From Saccharicrinis sp963677655 (lineage in GTDB: Bacteria > Bacteroidota > Bacteroidia > Bacteroidales > Marinilabiliaceae), in assembly GCA_963677655.1 (NCBI GenBank), contig OY782088.1: a stretch of 64,000 nt of DNA; one strand, written 5' to 3'. Position numbers and translations under genes: made by a program. This document shows positions 36,893 to 46,426 of the stretch, one piece after another (position 1 is the stretch's first letter; each line of letters opens with the position of its first letter). Under the pieces are notes generated by a model, which was not told the DNA's origin, did not search any database, and worked only from the letters and a program-made list of their open reading frames with translations.

Positions 36893-36979
36893 GATAAAAC
36901 AAAAAAATTTTATCGACAGTTCAGAAGTGTTTTTAACGTTAATAATTTCCTATTCAGGATAACAAAAAACTATACTTAA
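36893..36979 (+). pseudogene. C-terminal stub of an ISL3-family transposase
   Basis: The frame ending at TAA 36977-36979 reads KKFYRQFRSVFNVNNFLFRITKNYT, which aligns with the C-terminus of the longer remnant at 37026-37672 (FKGVSDVKFFLFRLTKILA). It is followed by about 45 bp that match the sequence after that copy's stop (37673-37725). Only the last 25 or so codons remain, and the left side joins REP-like repeats directly. Confidence 0.65.
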
Positions 36980-37025
36980 TTAATTAAAACAACATTTAGA
37001 CCAAATTTTTATACTTGATCCAGAA
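36945..37025 (+). repeat. Direct repeat, left copy (IS right end)
   Basis: About 75 bp from the TATTCAGG block through ATTTAGACC..AAATTTTTATACTTGATCC matches 37643-37718 with a few changes and small indels. It represents the 3' end of an ISL3-type element. The left copy runs straight into internal transposase sequence at about 37026, marking a deletion or recombination junction. Confidence 0.6.
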
Positions 37026-37672
37026 GAAGTGACCTTAGATATGGCTAACAGCATGAATTTAATTGTCACAAAATGCTTCCCTAAACATACTACTGTTATA
37101 GATCGTTTTCATATTCAGAAATTGGCTTGTGATGCAGTACAGCAGAAACGAATCAACTATAGATGGGAATCTATTGATCAGGACAACCAAGCCTATAAAC
37201 AAGCCAACGAAGAAGGTAGGAAATATAAACCTGATACTTTTGAAAATGGGGATACTTAAAAACAATTGTTGGCACGAAGTAGATATCTACTTTTTAACCC
37301 CTGTCATAAATGGACTGAATCACAAAAACAGCGAGCCAATATATTATTCAATGTCTATCCTGAAATAGAACAGGCTTATGCTCTCTCTCATCATCTATAT
37401 CTTATATATAGTCGTAATATTACAAAACCAGTTGCAATGACATACCTGGCACAATGGTTTAATCAAATAGAGTTGACTGACATTGATACTTTTCAAGTAT
37501 TAAAGAGAACTTTTGAGTATCATTATAACAATATCATTAACTATTTTAACAAAAGAAGCACAAATGCAGCAGCAGAATCTTTCAAGGCCAAAATCAAAGA
37601 ATCAGGAGGCAATTCAAGGGTGTTTCTGATGTAAAATTCTTCTTATTCAGGTTAACAAAAATTTTAGCATGA
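37026..37672 (+). pseudogene. ISL3-family transposase, truncated and disrupted
   Basis: The remnant begins at EVTLDMANSMNLIVTKCFP, which lies mid-protein in ISL3 transposases (DDE region), so the N-terminal half is lost. The frame is cut by TAA at 37257-37259 (GDT stop KQLLARSRYLLF), and a one-base loss near 37600-37603 shifts the last part. Restoring it gives FRRQFKGVSDVKFFLFRLTKILA to TGA 37670-37672. DRFHIQKLACDA and NKRSTNAAAESFKAKIK are family features. It is inactive. Confidence 0.85.
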
Positions 37673-37725
37673 TTATTAATTATACAATTTAGACCCAAAT
37701 TTTATACTTTATCCGAAAAATTCCA
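37643..37725 (+). repeat. Direct repeat, right copy (IS right end)
   Basis: TATTCAGG block through ATTTAGACCC..ATACTTTATCCGAAAAATTCC, the partner of 36945-37025. It includes the transposase stop and probably the element's terminal inverted repeat. No intact left end is present in the window. Confidence 0.55.
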
Positions 37726-37802
37726 TATATAAGATCTGTAGATAATTTTCAAATATTTAAAAACAGCCTAACTTTCATACCTCTTACACTTATTAAAAAC
37801 AA

Positions 37803-37831
37803 AAAAGGGATAACCTAACGATTATCCCTTT
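37803..37831 (-). terminator. Intrinsic terminator of glnN
   Basis: AAAGGGATAA / TTATCCCTTT arms with an 8-nt loop; on the minus strand it ends in a T run (complement of the A run at 37799-37806). It lies 23 bp beyond the glutamine synthetase stop. Confidence 0.8.
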
Positions 37832-37853
37832 CAAATATCTAGTTGTTTATTTA

Positions 37854-40043
37854 CTAGCAGTTGAATAACATTTCACGATATTTTGGCAATGGCCATAATT
37901 CATCGTCAACGATTAATTCTAATTTATCGATGTGGTAACGAATATCATCTAAGAATGGACGAACTTTTGCATCGTAAGCAAATGCTTTTTCTTCAGTCTC
38001 TTCAATCTTATTACATTCTTTACGAGCCTCGATCATTTCTTTTCTCTTAGTCTTAATATAAGAAGTATGAATAGAAATTTCTTTAATTAATTCTAAACGA
38101 GCTCCAGCTAATTCTGTAAACTCAGCTTCTGAGAAAAGATCTTTAAGACCTTGTACGTTTTGAATCAATCTTGTTTGGTAAGCTACAGCTGTAGGAACAA
38201 TGTGATTGATAGCAAGATCTGCAAGAACTCTAGATTCGATTTGAATTTTGTAAACGAATTTCTCCATTTCAACTTCAACACGAGCTTCAAGTTCTTTTTC
38301 ACTCATGATACCTCCGTCAACTAAAGTCTTTTTAGCAGCTGGCTCTAAATATTTAGTTAATGATTCTGGTACACTTGTAATGTTAGTTAAACCTCTCTTA
38401 GCAGCTTCTTCTTTCCACTCATCTGAATAACCATCACCATTAAAGCGGATAGGCTCACAAGCAAGGATTAATTTCTTAAGAACTTGGAAGATAGCTTCAT
38501 CTTTCTTAACTCCACTTTCAATTAAAGCATCAACTTCAACTTTAAATTCTTTTAACTGAACAGCTACAGCAGCACTTAATGCAGTTGTAGAAGCAGCAGC
38601 GTTTGCTGAAGAACCTACAGCACGGAACTCAAAACGATTTCCTGTAAATGCAAATGGTGAAGTACGGTTACGGTCAGTGTTATCAAGAATAATTTCTGGA
38701 ATACGACCGATACCTAATTTAAGAGCTGTTTTTTCATCAGGAGTCATTTTGTGATCTGGTACCTCAGCAACAATTTTATCTAACATTGCAGAAACTTCAG
38801 TTCCTAAGAATGCAGAGATAATTGCAGGAGGAGCTTCGTTAGCACCTAAACGGTGGCTGTTAGAAGTTGTAAGAATAGAAGCACGTAATAAATCCTGGTT
38901 TTTGTATACAGCCATTAATGTGTTAACCACGAAAGTTAAGAACTGTAAGTTTCCTTTAGGATTTTTACCTGGAGCATATAATACAACACCAGTATCAGTA
39001 CCTAAAGACCAGTTATTGTGTTTACCAGAACCGTTGATTCCAGCAAATGGTTTTTCATGAAATAATACACGGAAATTATGATGACGAGCAACACGCTTCA
39101 TCAAATCCATGATAATTTGGTTGTGGTCGTTACCTAAGTTAGCCTCTTCGTAAATTGGTGCAACCTCAAACTGAGATGGAGCAACCTCATTGTGACGAGT
39201 TTTGATAGGCATACCTAATTTGTGAGCTTCAACTTCTAACTCAATCATAAATTTAGATACACGCTCTGGAATAGATCCAAAGTAGTGGTCATCTAACTGT
39301 TGATCTTTAGAAGAAGAGTGTCCCATTAAAGTACGACCAGTTAGAGAAAGGTCTGGACGAGCTTGATAAAGTGCTTCATCAACTAAGAAGTACTCTTGCT
39401 CCCAACCCATGTTAGTATGTACTTTTGTTACATTCTTATCAAAATATTGACATACAGCAGTAGCAGCTTCATCTACTGCAGAAAGAGCTTTTAATAATGG
39501 AGTTTTATAATCTAATGCTTCACCTGTATATGAAATAAATACAGTAGGAATACAAAGAGTAGTTCCAACGATAAATGCAGGTGATGAAGTATCCCAAGCT
39601 GTATAACCACGAGCTTCAAATGTTTGACGAATACCTCCTGATGGGAAAGATGATGCATCTGGCTCTTGTTGAGCTAATAACTTACCTGAGAAGTTTTCAA
39701 TAATACTACCATCATCACCATAATCGATAAAACCATCGTGCTTTTCTGCAGTTCCATCTGTTAATGGTTGAAACCAGTGAGTATAGTGAGTAGCTCCTTT
39801 TTCAATAGCCCAGGCTTTCATACCTGATGCTACACCATCAGCTTGTTTACGATCAATAGTTCCTCCTTTAGCATTTGCAGCAGCAACTGCAGCAAATGAA
39901 TCTTGAGAAAGATATTTTCTCATGGTATCAGTATTAAATACTAATTCGCCATAATAATCAGTTACCTTATTAGAAGGTAAGCATACTTGTTTTGGTGCTC
40001 TTGAAAGCAACTCATTTAATGCTTGAAATCTTAATGTTGCCAT
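37854..40043 (-). CDS. glnN: Glutamine synthetase, type III (GSIII)
   Basis: The product has 729 residues, the GSIII length, far above the 450-470 of type I. It makes glutamine from glutamate, ammonia and ATP in the cytosol. Catalytic-core motifs are NMGWEQEYFLVDEALY (metal-binding Glu), KTRHNEVAPSQFEVAPIYEE, GINGSGKHNNWSLGT and NRTSPFAFTGNRFEFRAVGSSANAA. GSIII is the usual enzyme of Bacteroidota and cyanobacteria. A -7 element TATTTTTG (complement 40086-40093) lies 42 bp upstream. Confidence 0.96.
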   Translation of the reverse strand: MATLRFQALNELLSRAPKQVCLPSNKVTDYYGELVFNTDTMRKYLSQDSFAAVAAANAKGGTIDRKQADGVASGMKAWAIEKGATHYTHWFQPLTDGTAEKHDGFIDYGDDGSIIENFSGKLLAQQEPDASSFPSGGIRQTFEARGYTAWDTSSPAFIVGTTLCIPTVFISYTGEALDYKTPLLKALSAVDEAATAVCQYFDKNVTKVHTNMGWEQEYFLVDEALYQARPDLSLTGRTLMGHSSSKDQQLDDHYFGSIPERVSKFMIELEVEAHKLGMPIKTRHNEVAPSQFEVAPIYEEANLGNDHNQIIMDLMKRVARHHNFRVLFHEKPFAGINGSGKHNNWSLGTDTGVVLYAPGKNPKGNLQFLTFVVNTLMAVYKNQDLLRASILTTSNSHRLGANEAPPAIISAFLGTEVSAMLDKIVAEVPDHKMTPDEKTALKLGIGRIPEIILDNTDRNRTSPFAFTGNRFEFRAVGSSANAAASTTALSAAVAVQLKEFKVEVDALIESGVKKDEAIFQVLKKLILACEPIRFNGDGYSDEWKEEAAKRGLTNITSVPESLTKYLEPAAKKTLVDGGIMSEKELEARVEVEMEKFVYKIQIESRVLADLAINHIVPTAVAYQTRLIQNVQGLKDLFSEAEFTELAGARLELIKEISIHTSYIKTKRKEMIEARKECNKIEETEEKAFAYDAKVRPFLDDIRYHIDKLELIVDDELWPLPKYREMLFNC

Positions 40044-40433
40044 AATTACTAAAAAATTTTTAATTTTTTTCTCGAGTTAGCGGAGCAAAAATAAATAATT
40101 CTAAATTAAAACCTTTCGTTTTCATGATTTTTTTCATAAAAATTAATCTTACAAATACAAAACCCCGATTTTTCAGAATTATTTAATCATTTTCACTTGA
40201 ATTATTATTTATTTTTCAAAAAAATAGATTTTTCTGAATGATATTCGATATTTATCAAATAAATATTAAAAGTAAATTTCAGTTTTTTGTTATAATTTAT
40301 AAGTTACACTTGTTTTATCTCAACTAGTAATCTATATAAAAGTCAATTGTAATAATTAAAATTAAGGTTAACCCTTCTTTTATTTTTAACATATAAAAGC
40401 TCAAACTAATTAAATTCAAAACTTTATAAAAAC
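40044..40433. other. Gene-free stretch upstream of glnN
   Basis: About 390 bp, very AT-rich. It holds TATTTTTG on the minus strand (complement of 40086-40093), a likely -7 element for glnN without a clear TTG at -33. I see no other motif, ORF or hairpin. Confidence 0.45.
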
Positions 40434-40472
40434 AAAAAGCAGGCTTTTAATAAATAAAACCTGCTTTTAAAT
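40434..40472 (-). terminator. Intrinsic terminator of the M20 dipeptidase gene
   Basis: AAAAGCAGG / CCTGCTTTT arms around an AT loop, A/T runs on both sides, about 20 bp beyond the dipeptidase stop at 40492. Confidence 0.75.
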
Positions 40473-40491
40473 TGTGACTTTTTATTTCTTA

Positions 40492-41862
40492 TTATTTATA
40501 CAATTCCACAAAATTCTTATAAAAATATGGAATAGCCTCTATTCCCGTAAAAAACTGTACTAACGGAAAATTTTCATTTGGAGAATGTATTGCATCAGAC
40601 TCAAGACCAAAACCCATTAAAATAGTTTTAACACCTAAAACTTCTTCAAAAGTAGATATGATAGGAATAGACCCCCCACTTCTTACAGGAACAGGTTTTC
40701 TATTGAATACTTTCTCATATGCTTTTTCTGCAGCCTGGTATGCAGGCAAATCAATTGGACAAACATATCCCTGACCTCCATGTAAAGATTTTACAGAAAC
40801 TTTTACACATTCAGGAGCTATTGACTCAAAGTGATCTTTAAACAAATCTGCAATCTTAAGATGATCTTGATTTGGGACTAATCTGCATGATATTTTTGCA
40901 TAGGCTTTAGATGGCAATACTGTTTTTGCTCCTTCCCCGGTATATCCGCCCCAAATTCCGCATACATCAAACGATGGTCTGATTCCGGTACGCTCCGGTG
41001 TTGTATAACCTTCTTCCCCTTGAAGTTCTTTAACATCAAGCGCCCCTTTATATTTTTCTTCACCAAATGGTGCCTGAGCCATTTTTTTGCGCTCTTCTTC
41101 CGAAACTTCAATTACATCATCATAAAAACCAGGAATGGTTATTTTACCTTTTTCATCTGTCATCTGGGATATCATATTACACAATACATTAATTGGATTA
41201 GCAACAGCTCCTCCAAATAATCCTGAATGTAAATCTTTATTAGGTCCTGTTACTTCAACTTCCCAATAGGCTAAACCTCTTAATCCTGTAGTAATTGAAG
41301 GAATTCCCGGAGCAATCATTGATGTATCAGAAACTATAATTACATCAGATTTAAGTAATTCTTTATGTTCCTGACAAAATTTTGGTAAATGAACAGAACC
41401 TATCTCCTCTTCACCTTCTATTAAAAATTTAACATTACAAGGCAACTGATTGGTCTTAACCATAAACTCAAATGCTTTGGCATGCATAAATCCCTGCCCC
41501 TTATCATCATCTGCTCCTCTTGCAACAATATTTCCATCTCTTATAAATGGTTCAAAAGGATCTGAATTCCATAATTCTATTGGATCAACAGGCATAACAT
41601 CCATATGTGCATAAACTAAAACTGTAGGTAAATTTACATCTACTACTTTTTCTCCAAATACAATAGGGTTACCTTCTGTTTCAAAAATCTCTGCCTTATC
41701 AGCTCCGGCATCAATAATTATTTTTTTCCATTGTTCAGCAGCTCTGTACATATCAGGCTTATGCGATTCTATACTGCTTATTGAAGGTATTCTTAATAAG
41801 TCAAATAACTCCTTCAAGAATCTTTCTTTATTTTCTCTTATATATATATTTAGTCCTTCCAT
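40492..41862 (-). CDS. M20-family dipeptidase
   Basis: The product has 456 residues from the ATG at 41862 (MEGLNIYIRENKERF). An upstream in-frame ATG at 41931 would add 23 hydrophobic residues that are not conserved in the family. Zinc motifs: VYAHMDVMP (zinc His and Asp), GADDDKGQ (bridging Asp), EGEEEIGS (catalytic Glu and zinc Glu) and ESDAIHSPNENF (zinc His). A dimerisation lid domain lies at about 195-345. It hydrolyses dipeptides in the cytosol. The gene stands alone. Confidence 0.92.
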   Translation of the reverse strand: MEGLNIYIRENKERFLKELFDLLRIPSISSIESHKPDMYRAAEQWKKIIIDAGADKAEIFETEGNPIVFGEKVVDVNLPTVLVYAHMDVMPVDPIELWNSDPFEPFIRDGNIVARGADDDKGQGFMHAKAFEFMVKTNQLPCNVKFLIEGEEEIGSVHLPKFCQEHKELLKSDVIIVSDTSMIAPGIPSITTGLRGLAYWEVEVTGPNKDLHSGLFGGAVANPINVLCNMISQMTDEKGKITIPGFYDDVIEVSEEERKKMAQAPFGEEKYKGALDVKELQGEEGYTTPERTGIRPSFDVCGIWGGYTGEGAKTVLPSKAYAKISCRLVPNQDHLKIADLFKDHFESIAPECVKVSVKSLHGGQGYVCPIDLPAYQAAEKAYEKVFNRKPVPVRSGGSIPIISTFEEVLGVKTILMGFGLESDAIHSPNENFPLVQFFTGIEAIPYFYKNFVELYK

Positions 41863-42085
41863 ATTTAATCTTTTATATAAAAACGTTACAAGATATAAAA
41901 GGTTTACCTGTTTATATATGAAATATATCACTCATTAATTAACCTATAGTAAAATAAACTTATAATATTATCTAATTCAACTCATTTACACTAACGAATC
42001 ACATCTTATACTATACTCCAATACCTCTTTGCTTATTTTACCTCGTAATAATAAACATAGAAACTCAGGTTATTATGTACTAGAA

Positions 42086-42123
42086 ACAAAAAAGGTTATA
42101 ATCTGAATTTCAAACTATAACCT
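42086..42123 (-). terminator. Intrinsic terminator of the DUF3109 gene
   Basis: AGGTTATA (42093-42100) and TATAACCT (42116-42123) with a 15-nt loop; in minus-strand reading it is followed by T6. It lies about 40 bp beyond the stop at 42163. The rest of 41863-42162 shows nothing notable. Confidence 0.65.
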
Positions 42124-42162
42124 ATTCTATAAGCCTTATATATTGTTATATCATTTTATAAA

Positions 42163-42744
42163 TTATATCAATCCCCTTTCAATTAAAATCTTTTCTGATT
42201 CCTCCATTTCCTTATAAAATGCCTCACCATATTTCCTAATCAATGGTTCTTTTAAAAACTTATATACAGATACACCTTTCTCCTCTCCTAGAATACAAGC
42301 ATCACTGCAAATAGGCCATACGTCATAATTAAGAGCCTCACCCTGTGATAGTTTTTTGGTTCTTATAGGATATAAATGACATGAGATAGGTTTTCTAAAA
42401 TCAACTAATCCCTCTTTCCATGCCATTTCTATAGCACAATGAACGCCCCCTTTTGTATCAAAGTATGTATAAACACACTCCTTTCCATGAACGATGGGAG
42501 TCACTAAATCATCCTCAAAATCAACAACTGAAGTTCCTTCTTTTTCAATTACCTCAATTGATTCATCTGATAATAGATGTTTTATTTTTGGATAGATTTT
42601 CTCTAAATCTTTTGCCTCATCTTCCTCTAATGGTGCTCCAGAATCTCCTTCTACACAACAAATACCTTTACACTTAGCGATATTGCAAATAAATTTTTCC
42701 TGAAATACTTCAAGACTTATTATTTTATCATCAATTTGAATCAT
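42163..42744 (-). CDS. DUF3109 family cysteine-rich protein
   Basis: The product has 193 residues. Conserved cysteines occur in CNIAKCKGICCVEGDSG (residues about 17-30), KECVYTYFD, HCAIEMA, CHLYPIR and CSDACILGE, consistent with an iron-sulfur or zinc site. The family is common in Bacteroidota, with unknown function. The gene is flanked by its own terminator and stands alone. Confidence 0.88.
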   Translation of the reverse strand: MIQIDDKIISLEVFQEKFICNIAKCKGICCVEGDSGAPLEEDEAKDLEKIYPKIKHLLSDESIEVIEKEGTSVVDFEDDLVTPIVHGKECVYTYFDTKGGVHCAIEMAWKEGLVDFRKPISCHLYPIRTKKLSQGEALNYDVWPICSDACILGEEKGVSVYKFLKEPLIRKYGEAFYKEMEESEKILIERGLI

Positions 42745-42811
42745 TCCGCAAATAAATTCATTTATTAACCTAAATTCTATACTTTAAATGAAACCCAGGT
42801 TATTAATAAAC

Positions 42812-42841
42812 AAAGCAGCAACCCGATCAGGTTACTGCTTT
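42812..42841 (-). terminator. Intrinsic terminator of gpmI
   Basis: AAAGCAGCAACC / GGTTACTGCTTT arms with one mismatch and a short loop, about 25 bp beyond the gpmI stop at 42865. Confidence 0.65.
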
Positions 42842-42864
42842 GCTATATAATATTATATACTTAA

Positions 42865-44394
42865 TTACTTAACATCAATAAGACACTCTCCTGTCATATC
42901 CTCAGGTTGAGCAACTCCCATTAATTTTAAAATAGATGGTGCTACATCAGCTAATACTCCATCTTTTACGTCACCTTCACGCTCAGTTACCCAAACAAAA
43001 GGTACTGGATTTAATGAGTGAGCTGTATTTGGTGATCCATCAGCATTAACTGCATTATCAGCATTACCATGGTCTGCAATAATAATAGCTTCATACCCAT
43101 TAGCTTTTGCTGCTTCAATAACTCCTTCTACACACTCATCTACTGCTTTTACTGCTTTTTCAATTGCTTCGTAAACACCAGTATGTCCTACCATGTCACC
43201 ATTTGCAAAGTTAAGTGCAATAAAATCGTATTTTTTGTTATTTAATTCTGCAATAACCTTATCCTTTACTTCATAAGCACTCATCTCTGGCTGTAAATCA
43301 TAAGTAGCCACTTTTGGAGAATTTACTAGAATACGATCTTCTCCTTCAAAAACAGCTTCACGACCTCCTGAAAAGAAAAATGTTACGTGTGCATATTTTT
43401 CAGTTTCTGCAATTCTTAATTGCTTCAATCCTGCATTAGCAACAACCTCTCCAATTGTATTTTGTACATTATCCTTATCAAATAAAATATGCATTCCTTT
43501 AAAAGTAGCATCATAAGGAGTCATAGTGCAATAATGTAAAGGAATAGTTTTCATTCCTTCTTCTGGCATATCTTGTTGAGTTAATACGATTGTTAACTCT
43601 TTAGCTCTATCATTACGGAAGTTAAAGAAAACAATTACATCACCTTCTTCAATTTTCCCTACTGGGTTTCCATCTGCATCTACCTGTACAATTGGCTTAA
43701 TAAACTCATCTGTTACATCTGCATCATAAGACTTTTGAATACCTGCAACAACATCTGTTGTAGATTCTTCACCAACACCAGCAACCATTGCATCATAAGC
43801 AACTTTTACACGCTCCCATCTCTTATCTCTATCCATTGCATAATAACGACCTGTTACAGTTGCTACTTTACCTACAGTTTTGTCCATATGAGCTAACAAC
43901 TCAGTCATAAAACCTTTACCACTCTTAGGGTCAGTATCACGTCCATCCATAAATGCATGAACAAAAACATCACTTAAACCATAATCTTTTGCTACACTTA
44001 ATAATGTATGAATATGTGCTTGTGAACTATGAACACCTCCCTGAGACATTAATCCTAACAAGTGAACTTTCTTGTTGTTTTCTTTAGCGTAGTTATAAGC
44101 TTTTTCTAACTCTGGATTCTTAGCAATAGAACCATCAGCACAAGCTCTATTTATTTTCACTAAATCCTGATAAACAACTCTACCAGCACCAATATTAAGG
44201 TGACCTACCTCAGAGTTACCCATCTGACCATCAGGCAAACCAACATATTCACCAGAAGCATTTAGTTTTGAATTAGGATATTTAGCTACTAAACTATCCC
44301 AATATGGAGTATCTACAGTTGAAATTACATCAGATTTAGATTTGTCTCCAAATCCCCATCCATCCAAAATAACAAGAATTGTTTTCTTATCCAT
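42865..44394 (-). CDS. gpmI: 2,3-bisphosphoglycerate-independent phosphoglycerate mutase
   Basis: The product has 509 residues, the standard length. It interconverts 3- and 2-phosphoglycerate in glycolysis. The N-terminal metal site is VILDGWGFG and the phosphorylated Ser lies in GQMGNSEVGHLNIGAGR (about 57-73). HAFMDGRDTDPKSG is the substrate loop and the second metal block is IIADHGNADN with the late HSLNPVPFVW. All are intact. A good promoter lies at 44457-44486. Confidence 0.97.
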   Translation of the reverse strand: MDKKTILVILDGWGFGDKSKSDVISTVDTPYWDSLVAKYPNSKLNASGEYVGLPDGQMGNSEVGHLNIGAGRVVYQDLVKINRACADGSIAKNPELEKAYNYAKENNKKVHLLGLMSQGGVHSSQAHIHTLLSVAKDYGLSDVFVHAFMDGRDTDPKSGKGFMTELLAHMDKTVGKVATVTGRYYAMDRDKRWERVKVAYDAMVAGVGEESTTDVVAGIQKSYDADVTDEFIKPIVQVDADGNPVGKIEEGDVIVFFNFRNDRAKELTIVLTQQDMPEEGMKTIPLHYCTMTPYDATFKGMHILFDKDNVQNTIGEVVANAGLKQLRIAETEKYAHVTFFFSGGREAVFEGEDRILVNSPKVATYDLQPEMSAYEVKDKVIAELNNKKYDFIALNFANGDMVGHTGVYEAIEKAVKAVDECVEGVIEAAKANGYEAIIIADHGNADNAVNADGSPNTAHSLNPVPFVWVTEREGDVKDGVLADVAPSILKLMGVAQPEDMTGECLIDVK

Positions 44395-44456
44395 GGCTAT
44401 ATTATCTTAATTTTATTTATATTCTGTATCTAAATAAAGCAGTTTAAATCGAGGCG

Positions 44457-44486
44457 CAAAAATACCTAATTATAAGCTAAAAACAA
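44457..44486 (-). promoter_or_regulatory. Promoter of gpmI
   Basis: Complement gives TATTTTTG (44457-44464) preceded by TTG (44484-44486) with a 19-bp spacer, a full match to the Bacteroidota consensus, 63 bp upstream of the start. Confidence 0.7.
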
Positions 44487-44644
44487 ATAGTTAAGATATT
44501 AACTTAAATTTAATTAACTTATCGCAGTAATAATTTGCCACTAACATCACTACTTCTAATTTTCTATTAAAATAACCTCAATTAATAGTACAACACATAA
44601 ACATATTTATGCATATTTGGTTCTTAAAGTAGATAAAATAATAC

Positions 44645-46150
44645 ATGACAAAAGATTTACATAATACAAACTCTGAAAACTTCAAACTCAAAAAAGAATT
44701 AGAATTACTCCATCAGAAATATTCTGCTATTTCAGAAACTACTTTTGAAGGTGTTTTCATCATTGAAGACGGATATTGCATTGAAGTAAATAATAAAGGC
44801 TGCCAAATGCTTGGCTATTCACATGAAGAACTCATGGGATTTTACGCTCCTAACATAACAAAACCACAATACCGAGATTTTGCAATACAAAAATTAAATG
44901 ATACAACCGGCACCCCTTATGAAGTTGAAATAGTTCGTAAAAACGGAACTTCTTTTAACGCTGAAGTTATAAGCAAAAGCCACTTCTACAACAGCAAGCA
45001 CGTTAAAATATTATCGGTTAGAGATATAACAAATTACATAAACACTGTTAAACAATTAAAAACAAGTGAAGCTAAATACAAAACCTTATTTGAAAATGCA
45101 GGTGATGGGATATTAATAGGGAATAGTAAAGGCGAAATAATCGAAGCCAATGAGAGCTTCTTAGATATTTCAGGTTACAGTTTAGATGAAATCTTAAATA
45201 AACCTATTACTATCATCTTTACTTCTGAATCATTAAAAGAAAAACCAATGCGTTTTGATTTAGTAAATGCTGGAGAAGCTGTTATTTTAGAACGAGATAT
45301 TGTAGGAAAGAACGGAGAAGCAATACCAATTGAAATGAACTCAAAAAAAGCAGATGAAAATCACTACCTTGCAATTATCAGAGACCTAAGAGAACGAAAA
45401 AAAGCAGAACTTGAATTAAAAGAACGTAACAATGATCTTCAATTAGCAATAAAAAAAGCAGAAGAAAGCGACAAGTTAAAATCTTCTTTTCTTGCAAACA
45501 TGAGCCATGAAATCAGAACTCCCATGAATGGCATTATTGGTTTTTCTGAATTACTAAAAAACCAAACTCTTAACCCTGCACAAAGAGAAGAGTATTTAAA
45601 TCTAATTTTATCGAGTGGACAACAACTATTAGATATAATTAATGATGTTCTTGAAATTTCGAAAATAGAAACCGGTCAGATTGAAATTACTACAACAAAA
45701 TTTGACGTTTTAGAATTACTTTACAACATAAAAAGTTTCTTTGCATCCATGGCTCAACAAAGCGGGAATAAAATAGTTATTAATACTAAAAACTGCAATG
45801 CATTAAAGATCTCCAGCGACAGATCAAAAATTCAACAAATCCTGACAAACTTAATTAACAACAGCCTTAAATTCACATCTAATGGTATTATAGAAATAAT
45901 TATTACAGAAAGAGCGAATGAATTAGTTTTTGAAATAAAAGATAATGGAATAGGTATCGCAAGCAATGACCTTCCTAAAATATTTGACAGGTTTACTCAA
46001 GCTTCACACAATATGCCAAATGTAAGCAAAGGAACTGGACTTGGCCTTTCAATCTGCAAAAAATTAGTAACTATATTAGGTGGTAAAATCTGGGTTAGTT
46101 CCCTTTTAGGCAAAGGATCTTCATTTTATTTTACTATTCCTAAAGTATAA
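44645..46150 (+). CDS. Soluble PAS-domain sensor histidine kinase
   Basis: The product has 501 residues and no signal peptide or membrane helix, so it is cytoplasmic. Two PAS domains (about 25-135: YSAISETTFEGVFIIEDGYC; and 145-260: YKTLFENAGDGILIG) are followed by a short coiled coil. HisKA carries the phospho-His in NMSHEIRTPMNGIIGF (about 290), and HATPase_c has NLINNSLKFTSNG, DNGIGIA and KGTGLGLSICKK. It senses an internal ligand or redox state. No response regulator is adjacent. The kinase core closely resembles that of the gene at 30412. Confidence 0.94.
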   Translation: MTKDLHNTNSENFKLKKELELLHQKYSAISETTFEGVFIIEDGYCIEVNNKGCQMLGYSHEELMGFYAPNITKPQYRDFAIQKLNDTTGTPYEVEIVRKNGTSFNAEVISKSHFYNSKHVKILSVRDITNYINTVKQLKTSEAKYKTLFENAGDGILIGNSKGEIIEANESFLDISGYSLDEILNKPITIIFTSESLKEKPMRFDLVNAGEAVILERDIVGKNGEAIPIEMNSKKADENHYLAIIRDLRERKKAELELKERNNDLQLAIKKAEESDKLKSSFLANMSHEIRTPMNGIIGFSELLKNQTLNPAQREEYLNLILSSGQQLLDIINDVLEISKIETGQIEITTTKFDVLELLYNIKSFFASMAQQSGNKIVINTKNCNALKISSDRSKIQQILTNLINNSLKFTSNGIIEIIITERANELVFEIKDNGIGIASNDLPKIFDRFTQASHNMPNVSKGTGLGLSICKKLVTILGGKIWVSSLLGKGSSFYFTIPKV

Positions 46151-46157
46151 ATTATTA

Positions 46158-46200
46158 AAACAAAAAAAGACCAAAAGAAATAATTCTTTTGATCTTTTCT
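46158..46200. terminator. Intrinsic terminator between the PAS kinase gene and the tRNA-Phe cluster
   Basis: AAAAGA(C)CAAAAGAA and TTCTTTTGATCTTTT arms around a 4-5-nt loop, with A/T runs on both sides; it can stop the kinase transcript and the convergent tRNA transcript. Confidence 0.7.
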
Positions 46201-46201
46201 G

Positions 46202-46274
46202 TGGTACCACCTGGGATCGAACCAGGGACACATGGATTTTCAGTCCATTGCTCTACCTACTGAGCTATGGTACC
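46202..46274 (-). tRNA. tRNA-Phe (anticodon GAA), copy 1
   Basis: 73-nt cloverleaf read from 46274 to 46202: acceptor GGTACCA/TGGTACC, anticodon stem ATGGA/TCCAT with loop CTGAAAA (anticodon GAA), T arm CCTGG-TTCGATC-CCAGG, discriminator A. CCA is not encoded. It is the most terminator-proximal of three tandem copies. Confidence 0.95.
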
Positions 46275-46314
46275 CCTTAATGAGGTTGTATTTAAATACA
46301 ATATTTTAAAAATG

Positions 46315-46387
46315 TGGTACCACCTGGGATCGAACCAGGGACACATGGATTTTCAGTCCATTGCTCTACCTACTGAGCTATGGTACC
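46315..46387 (-). tRNA. tRNA-Phe (anticodon GAA), copy 2
   Basis: Identical in sequence to the copy at 46202-46274, shifted by 113 bp. The 40-bp spacer contains the palindrome TTGTATTTAAATACAA, which can form a small hairpin and may guide 3' processing. Confidence 0.95.
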
Positions 46388-46426
46388 CCTTAATGAGGTT
46401 GTACTTAAATACAATATTTTGAAATG

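Noticed and set aside
36729..36962. ORF through the REP-like repeats
   Set aside because: Its translation follows the hairpin units and an IS stub read in another frame; no codon bias and no family.
41863..41931. Upstream ATG for the M20 dipeptidase
   Set aside because: Adds 23 residues unlike the family's N-terminus; the internal ATG at 41862 fits.
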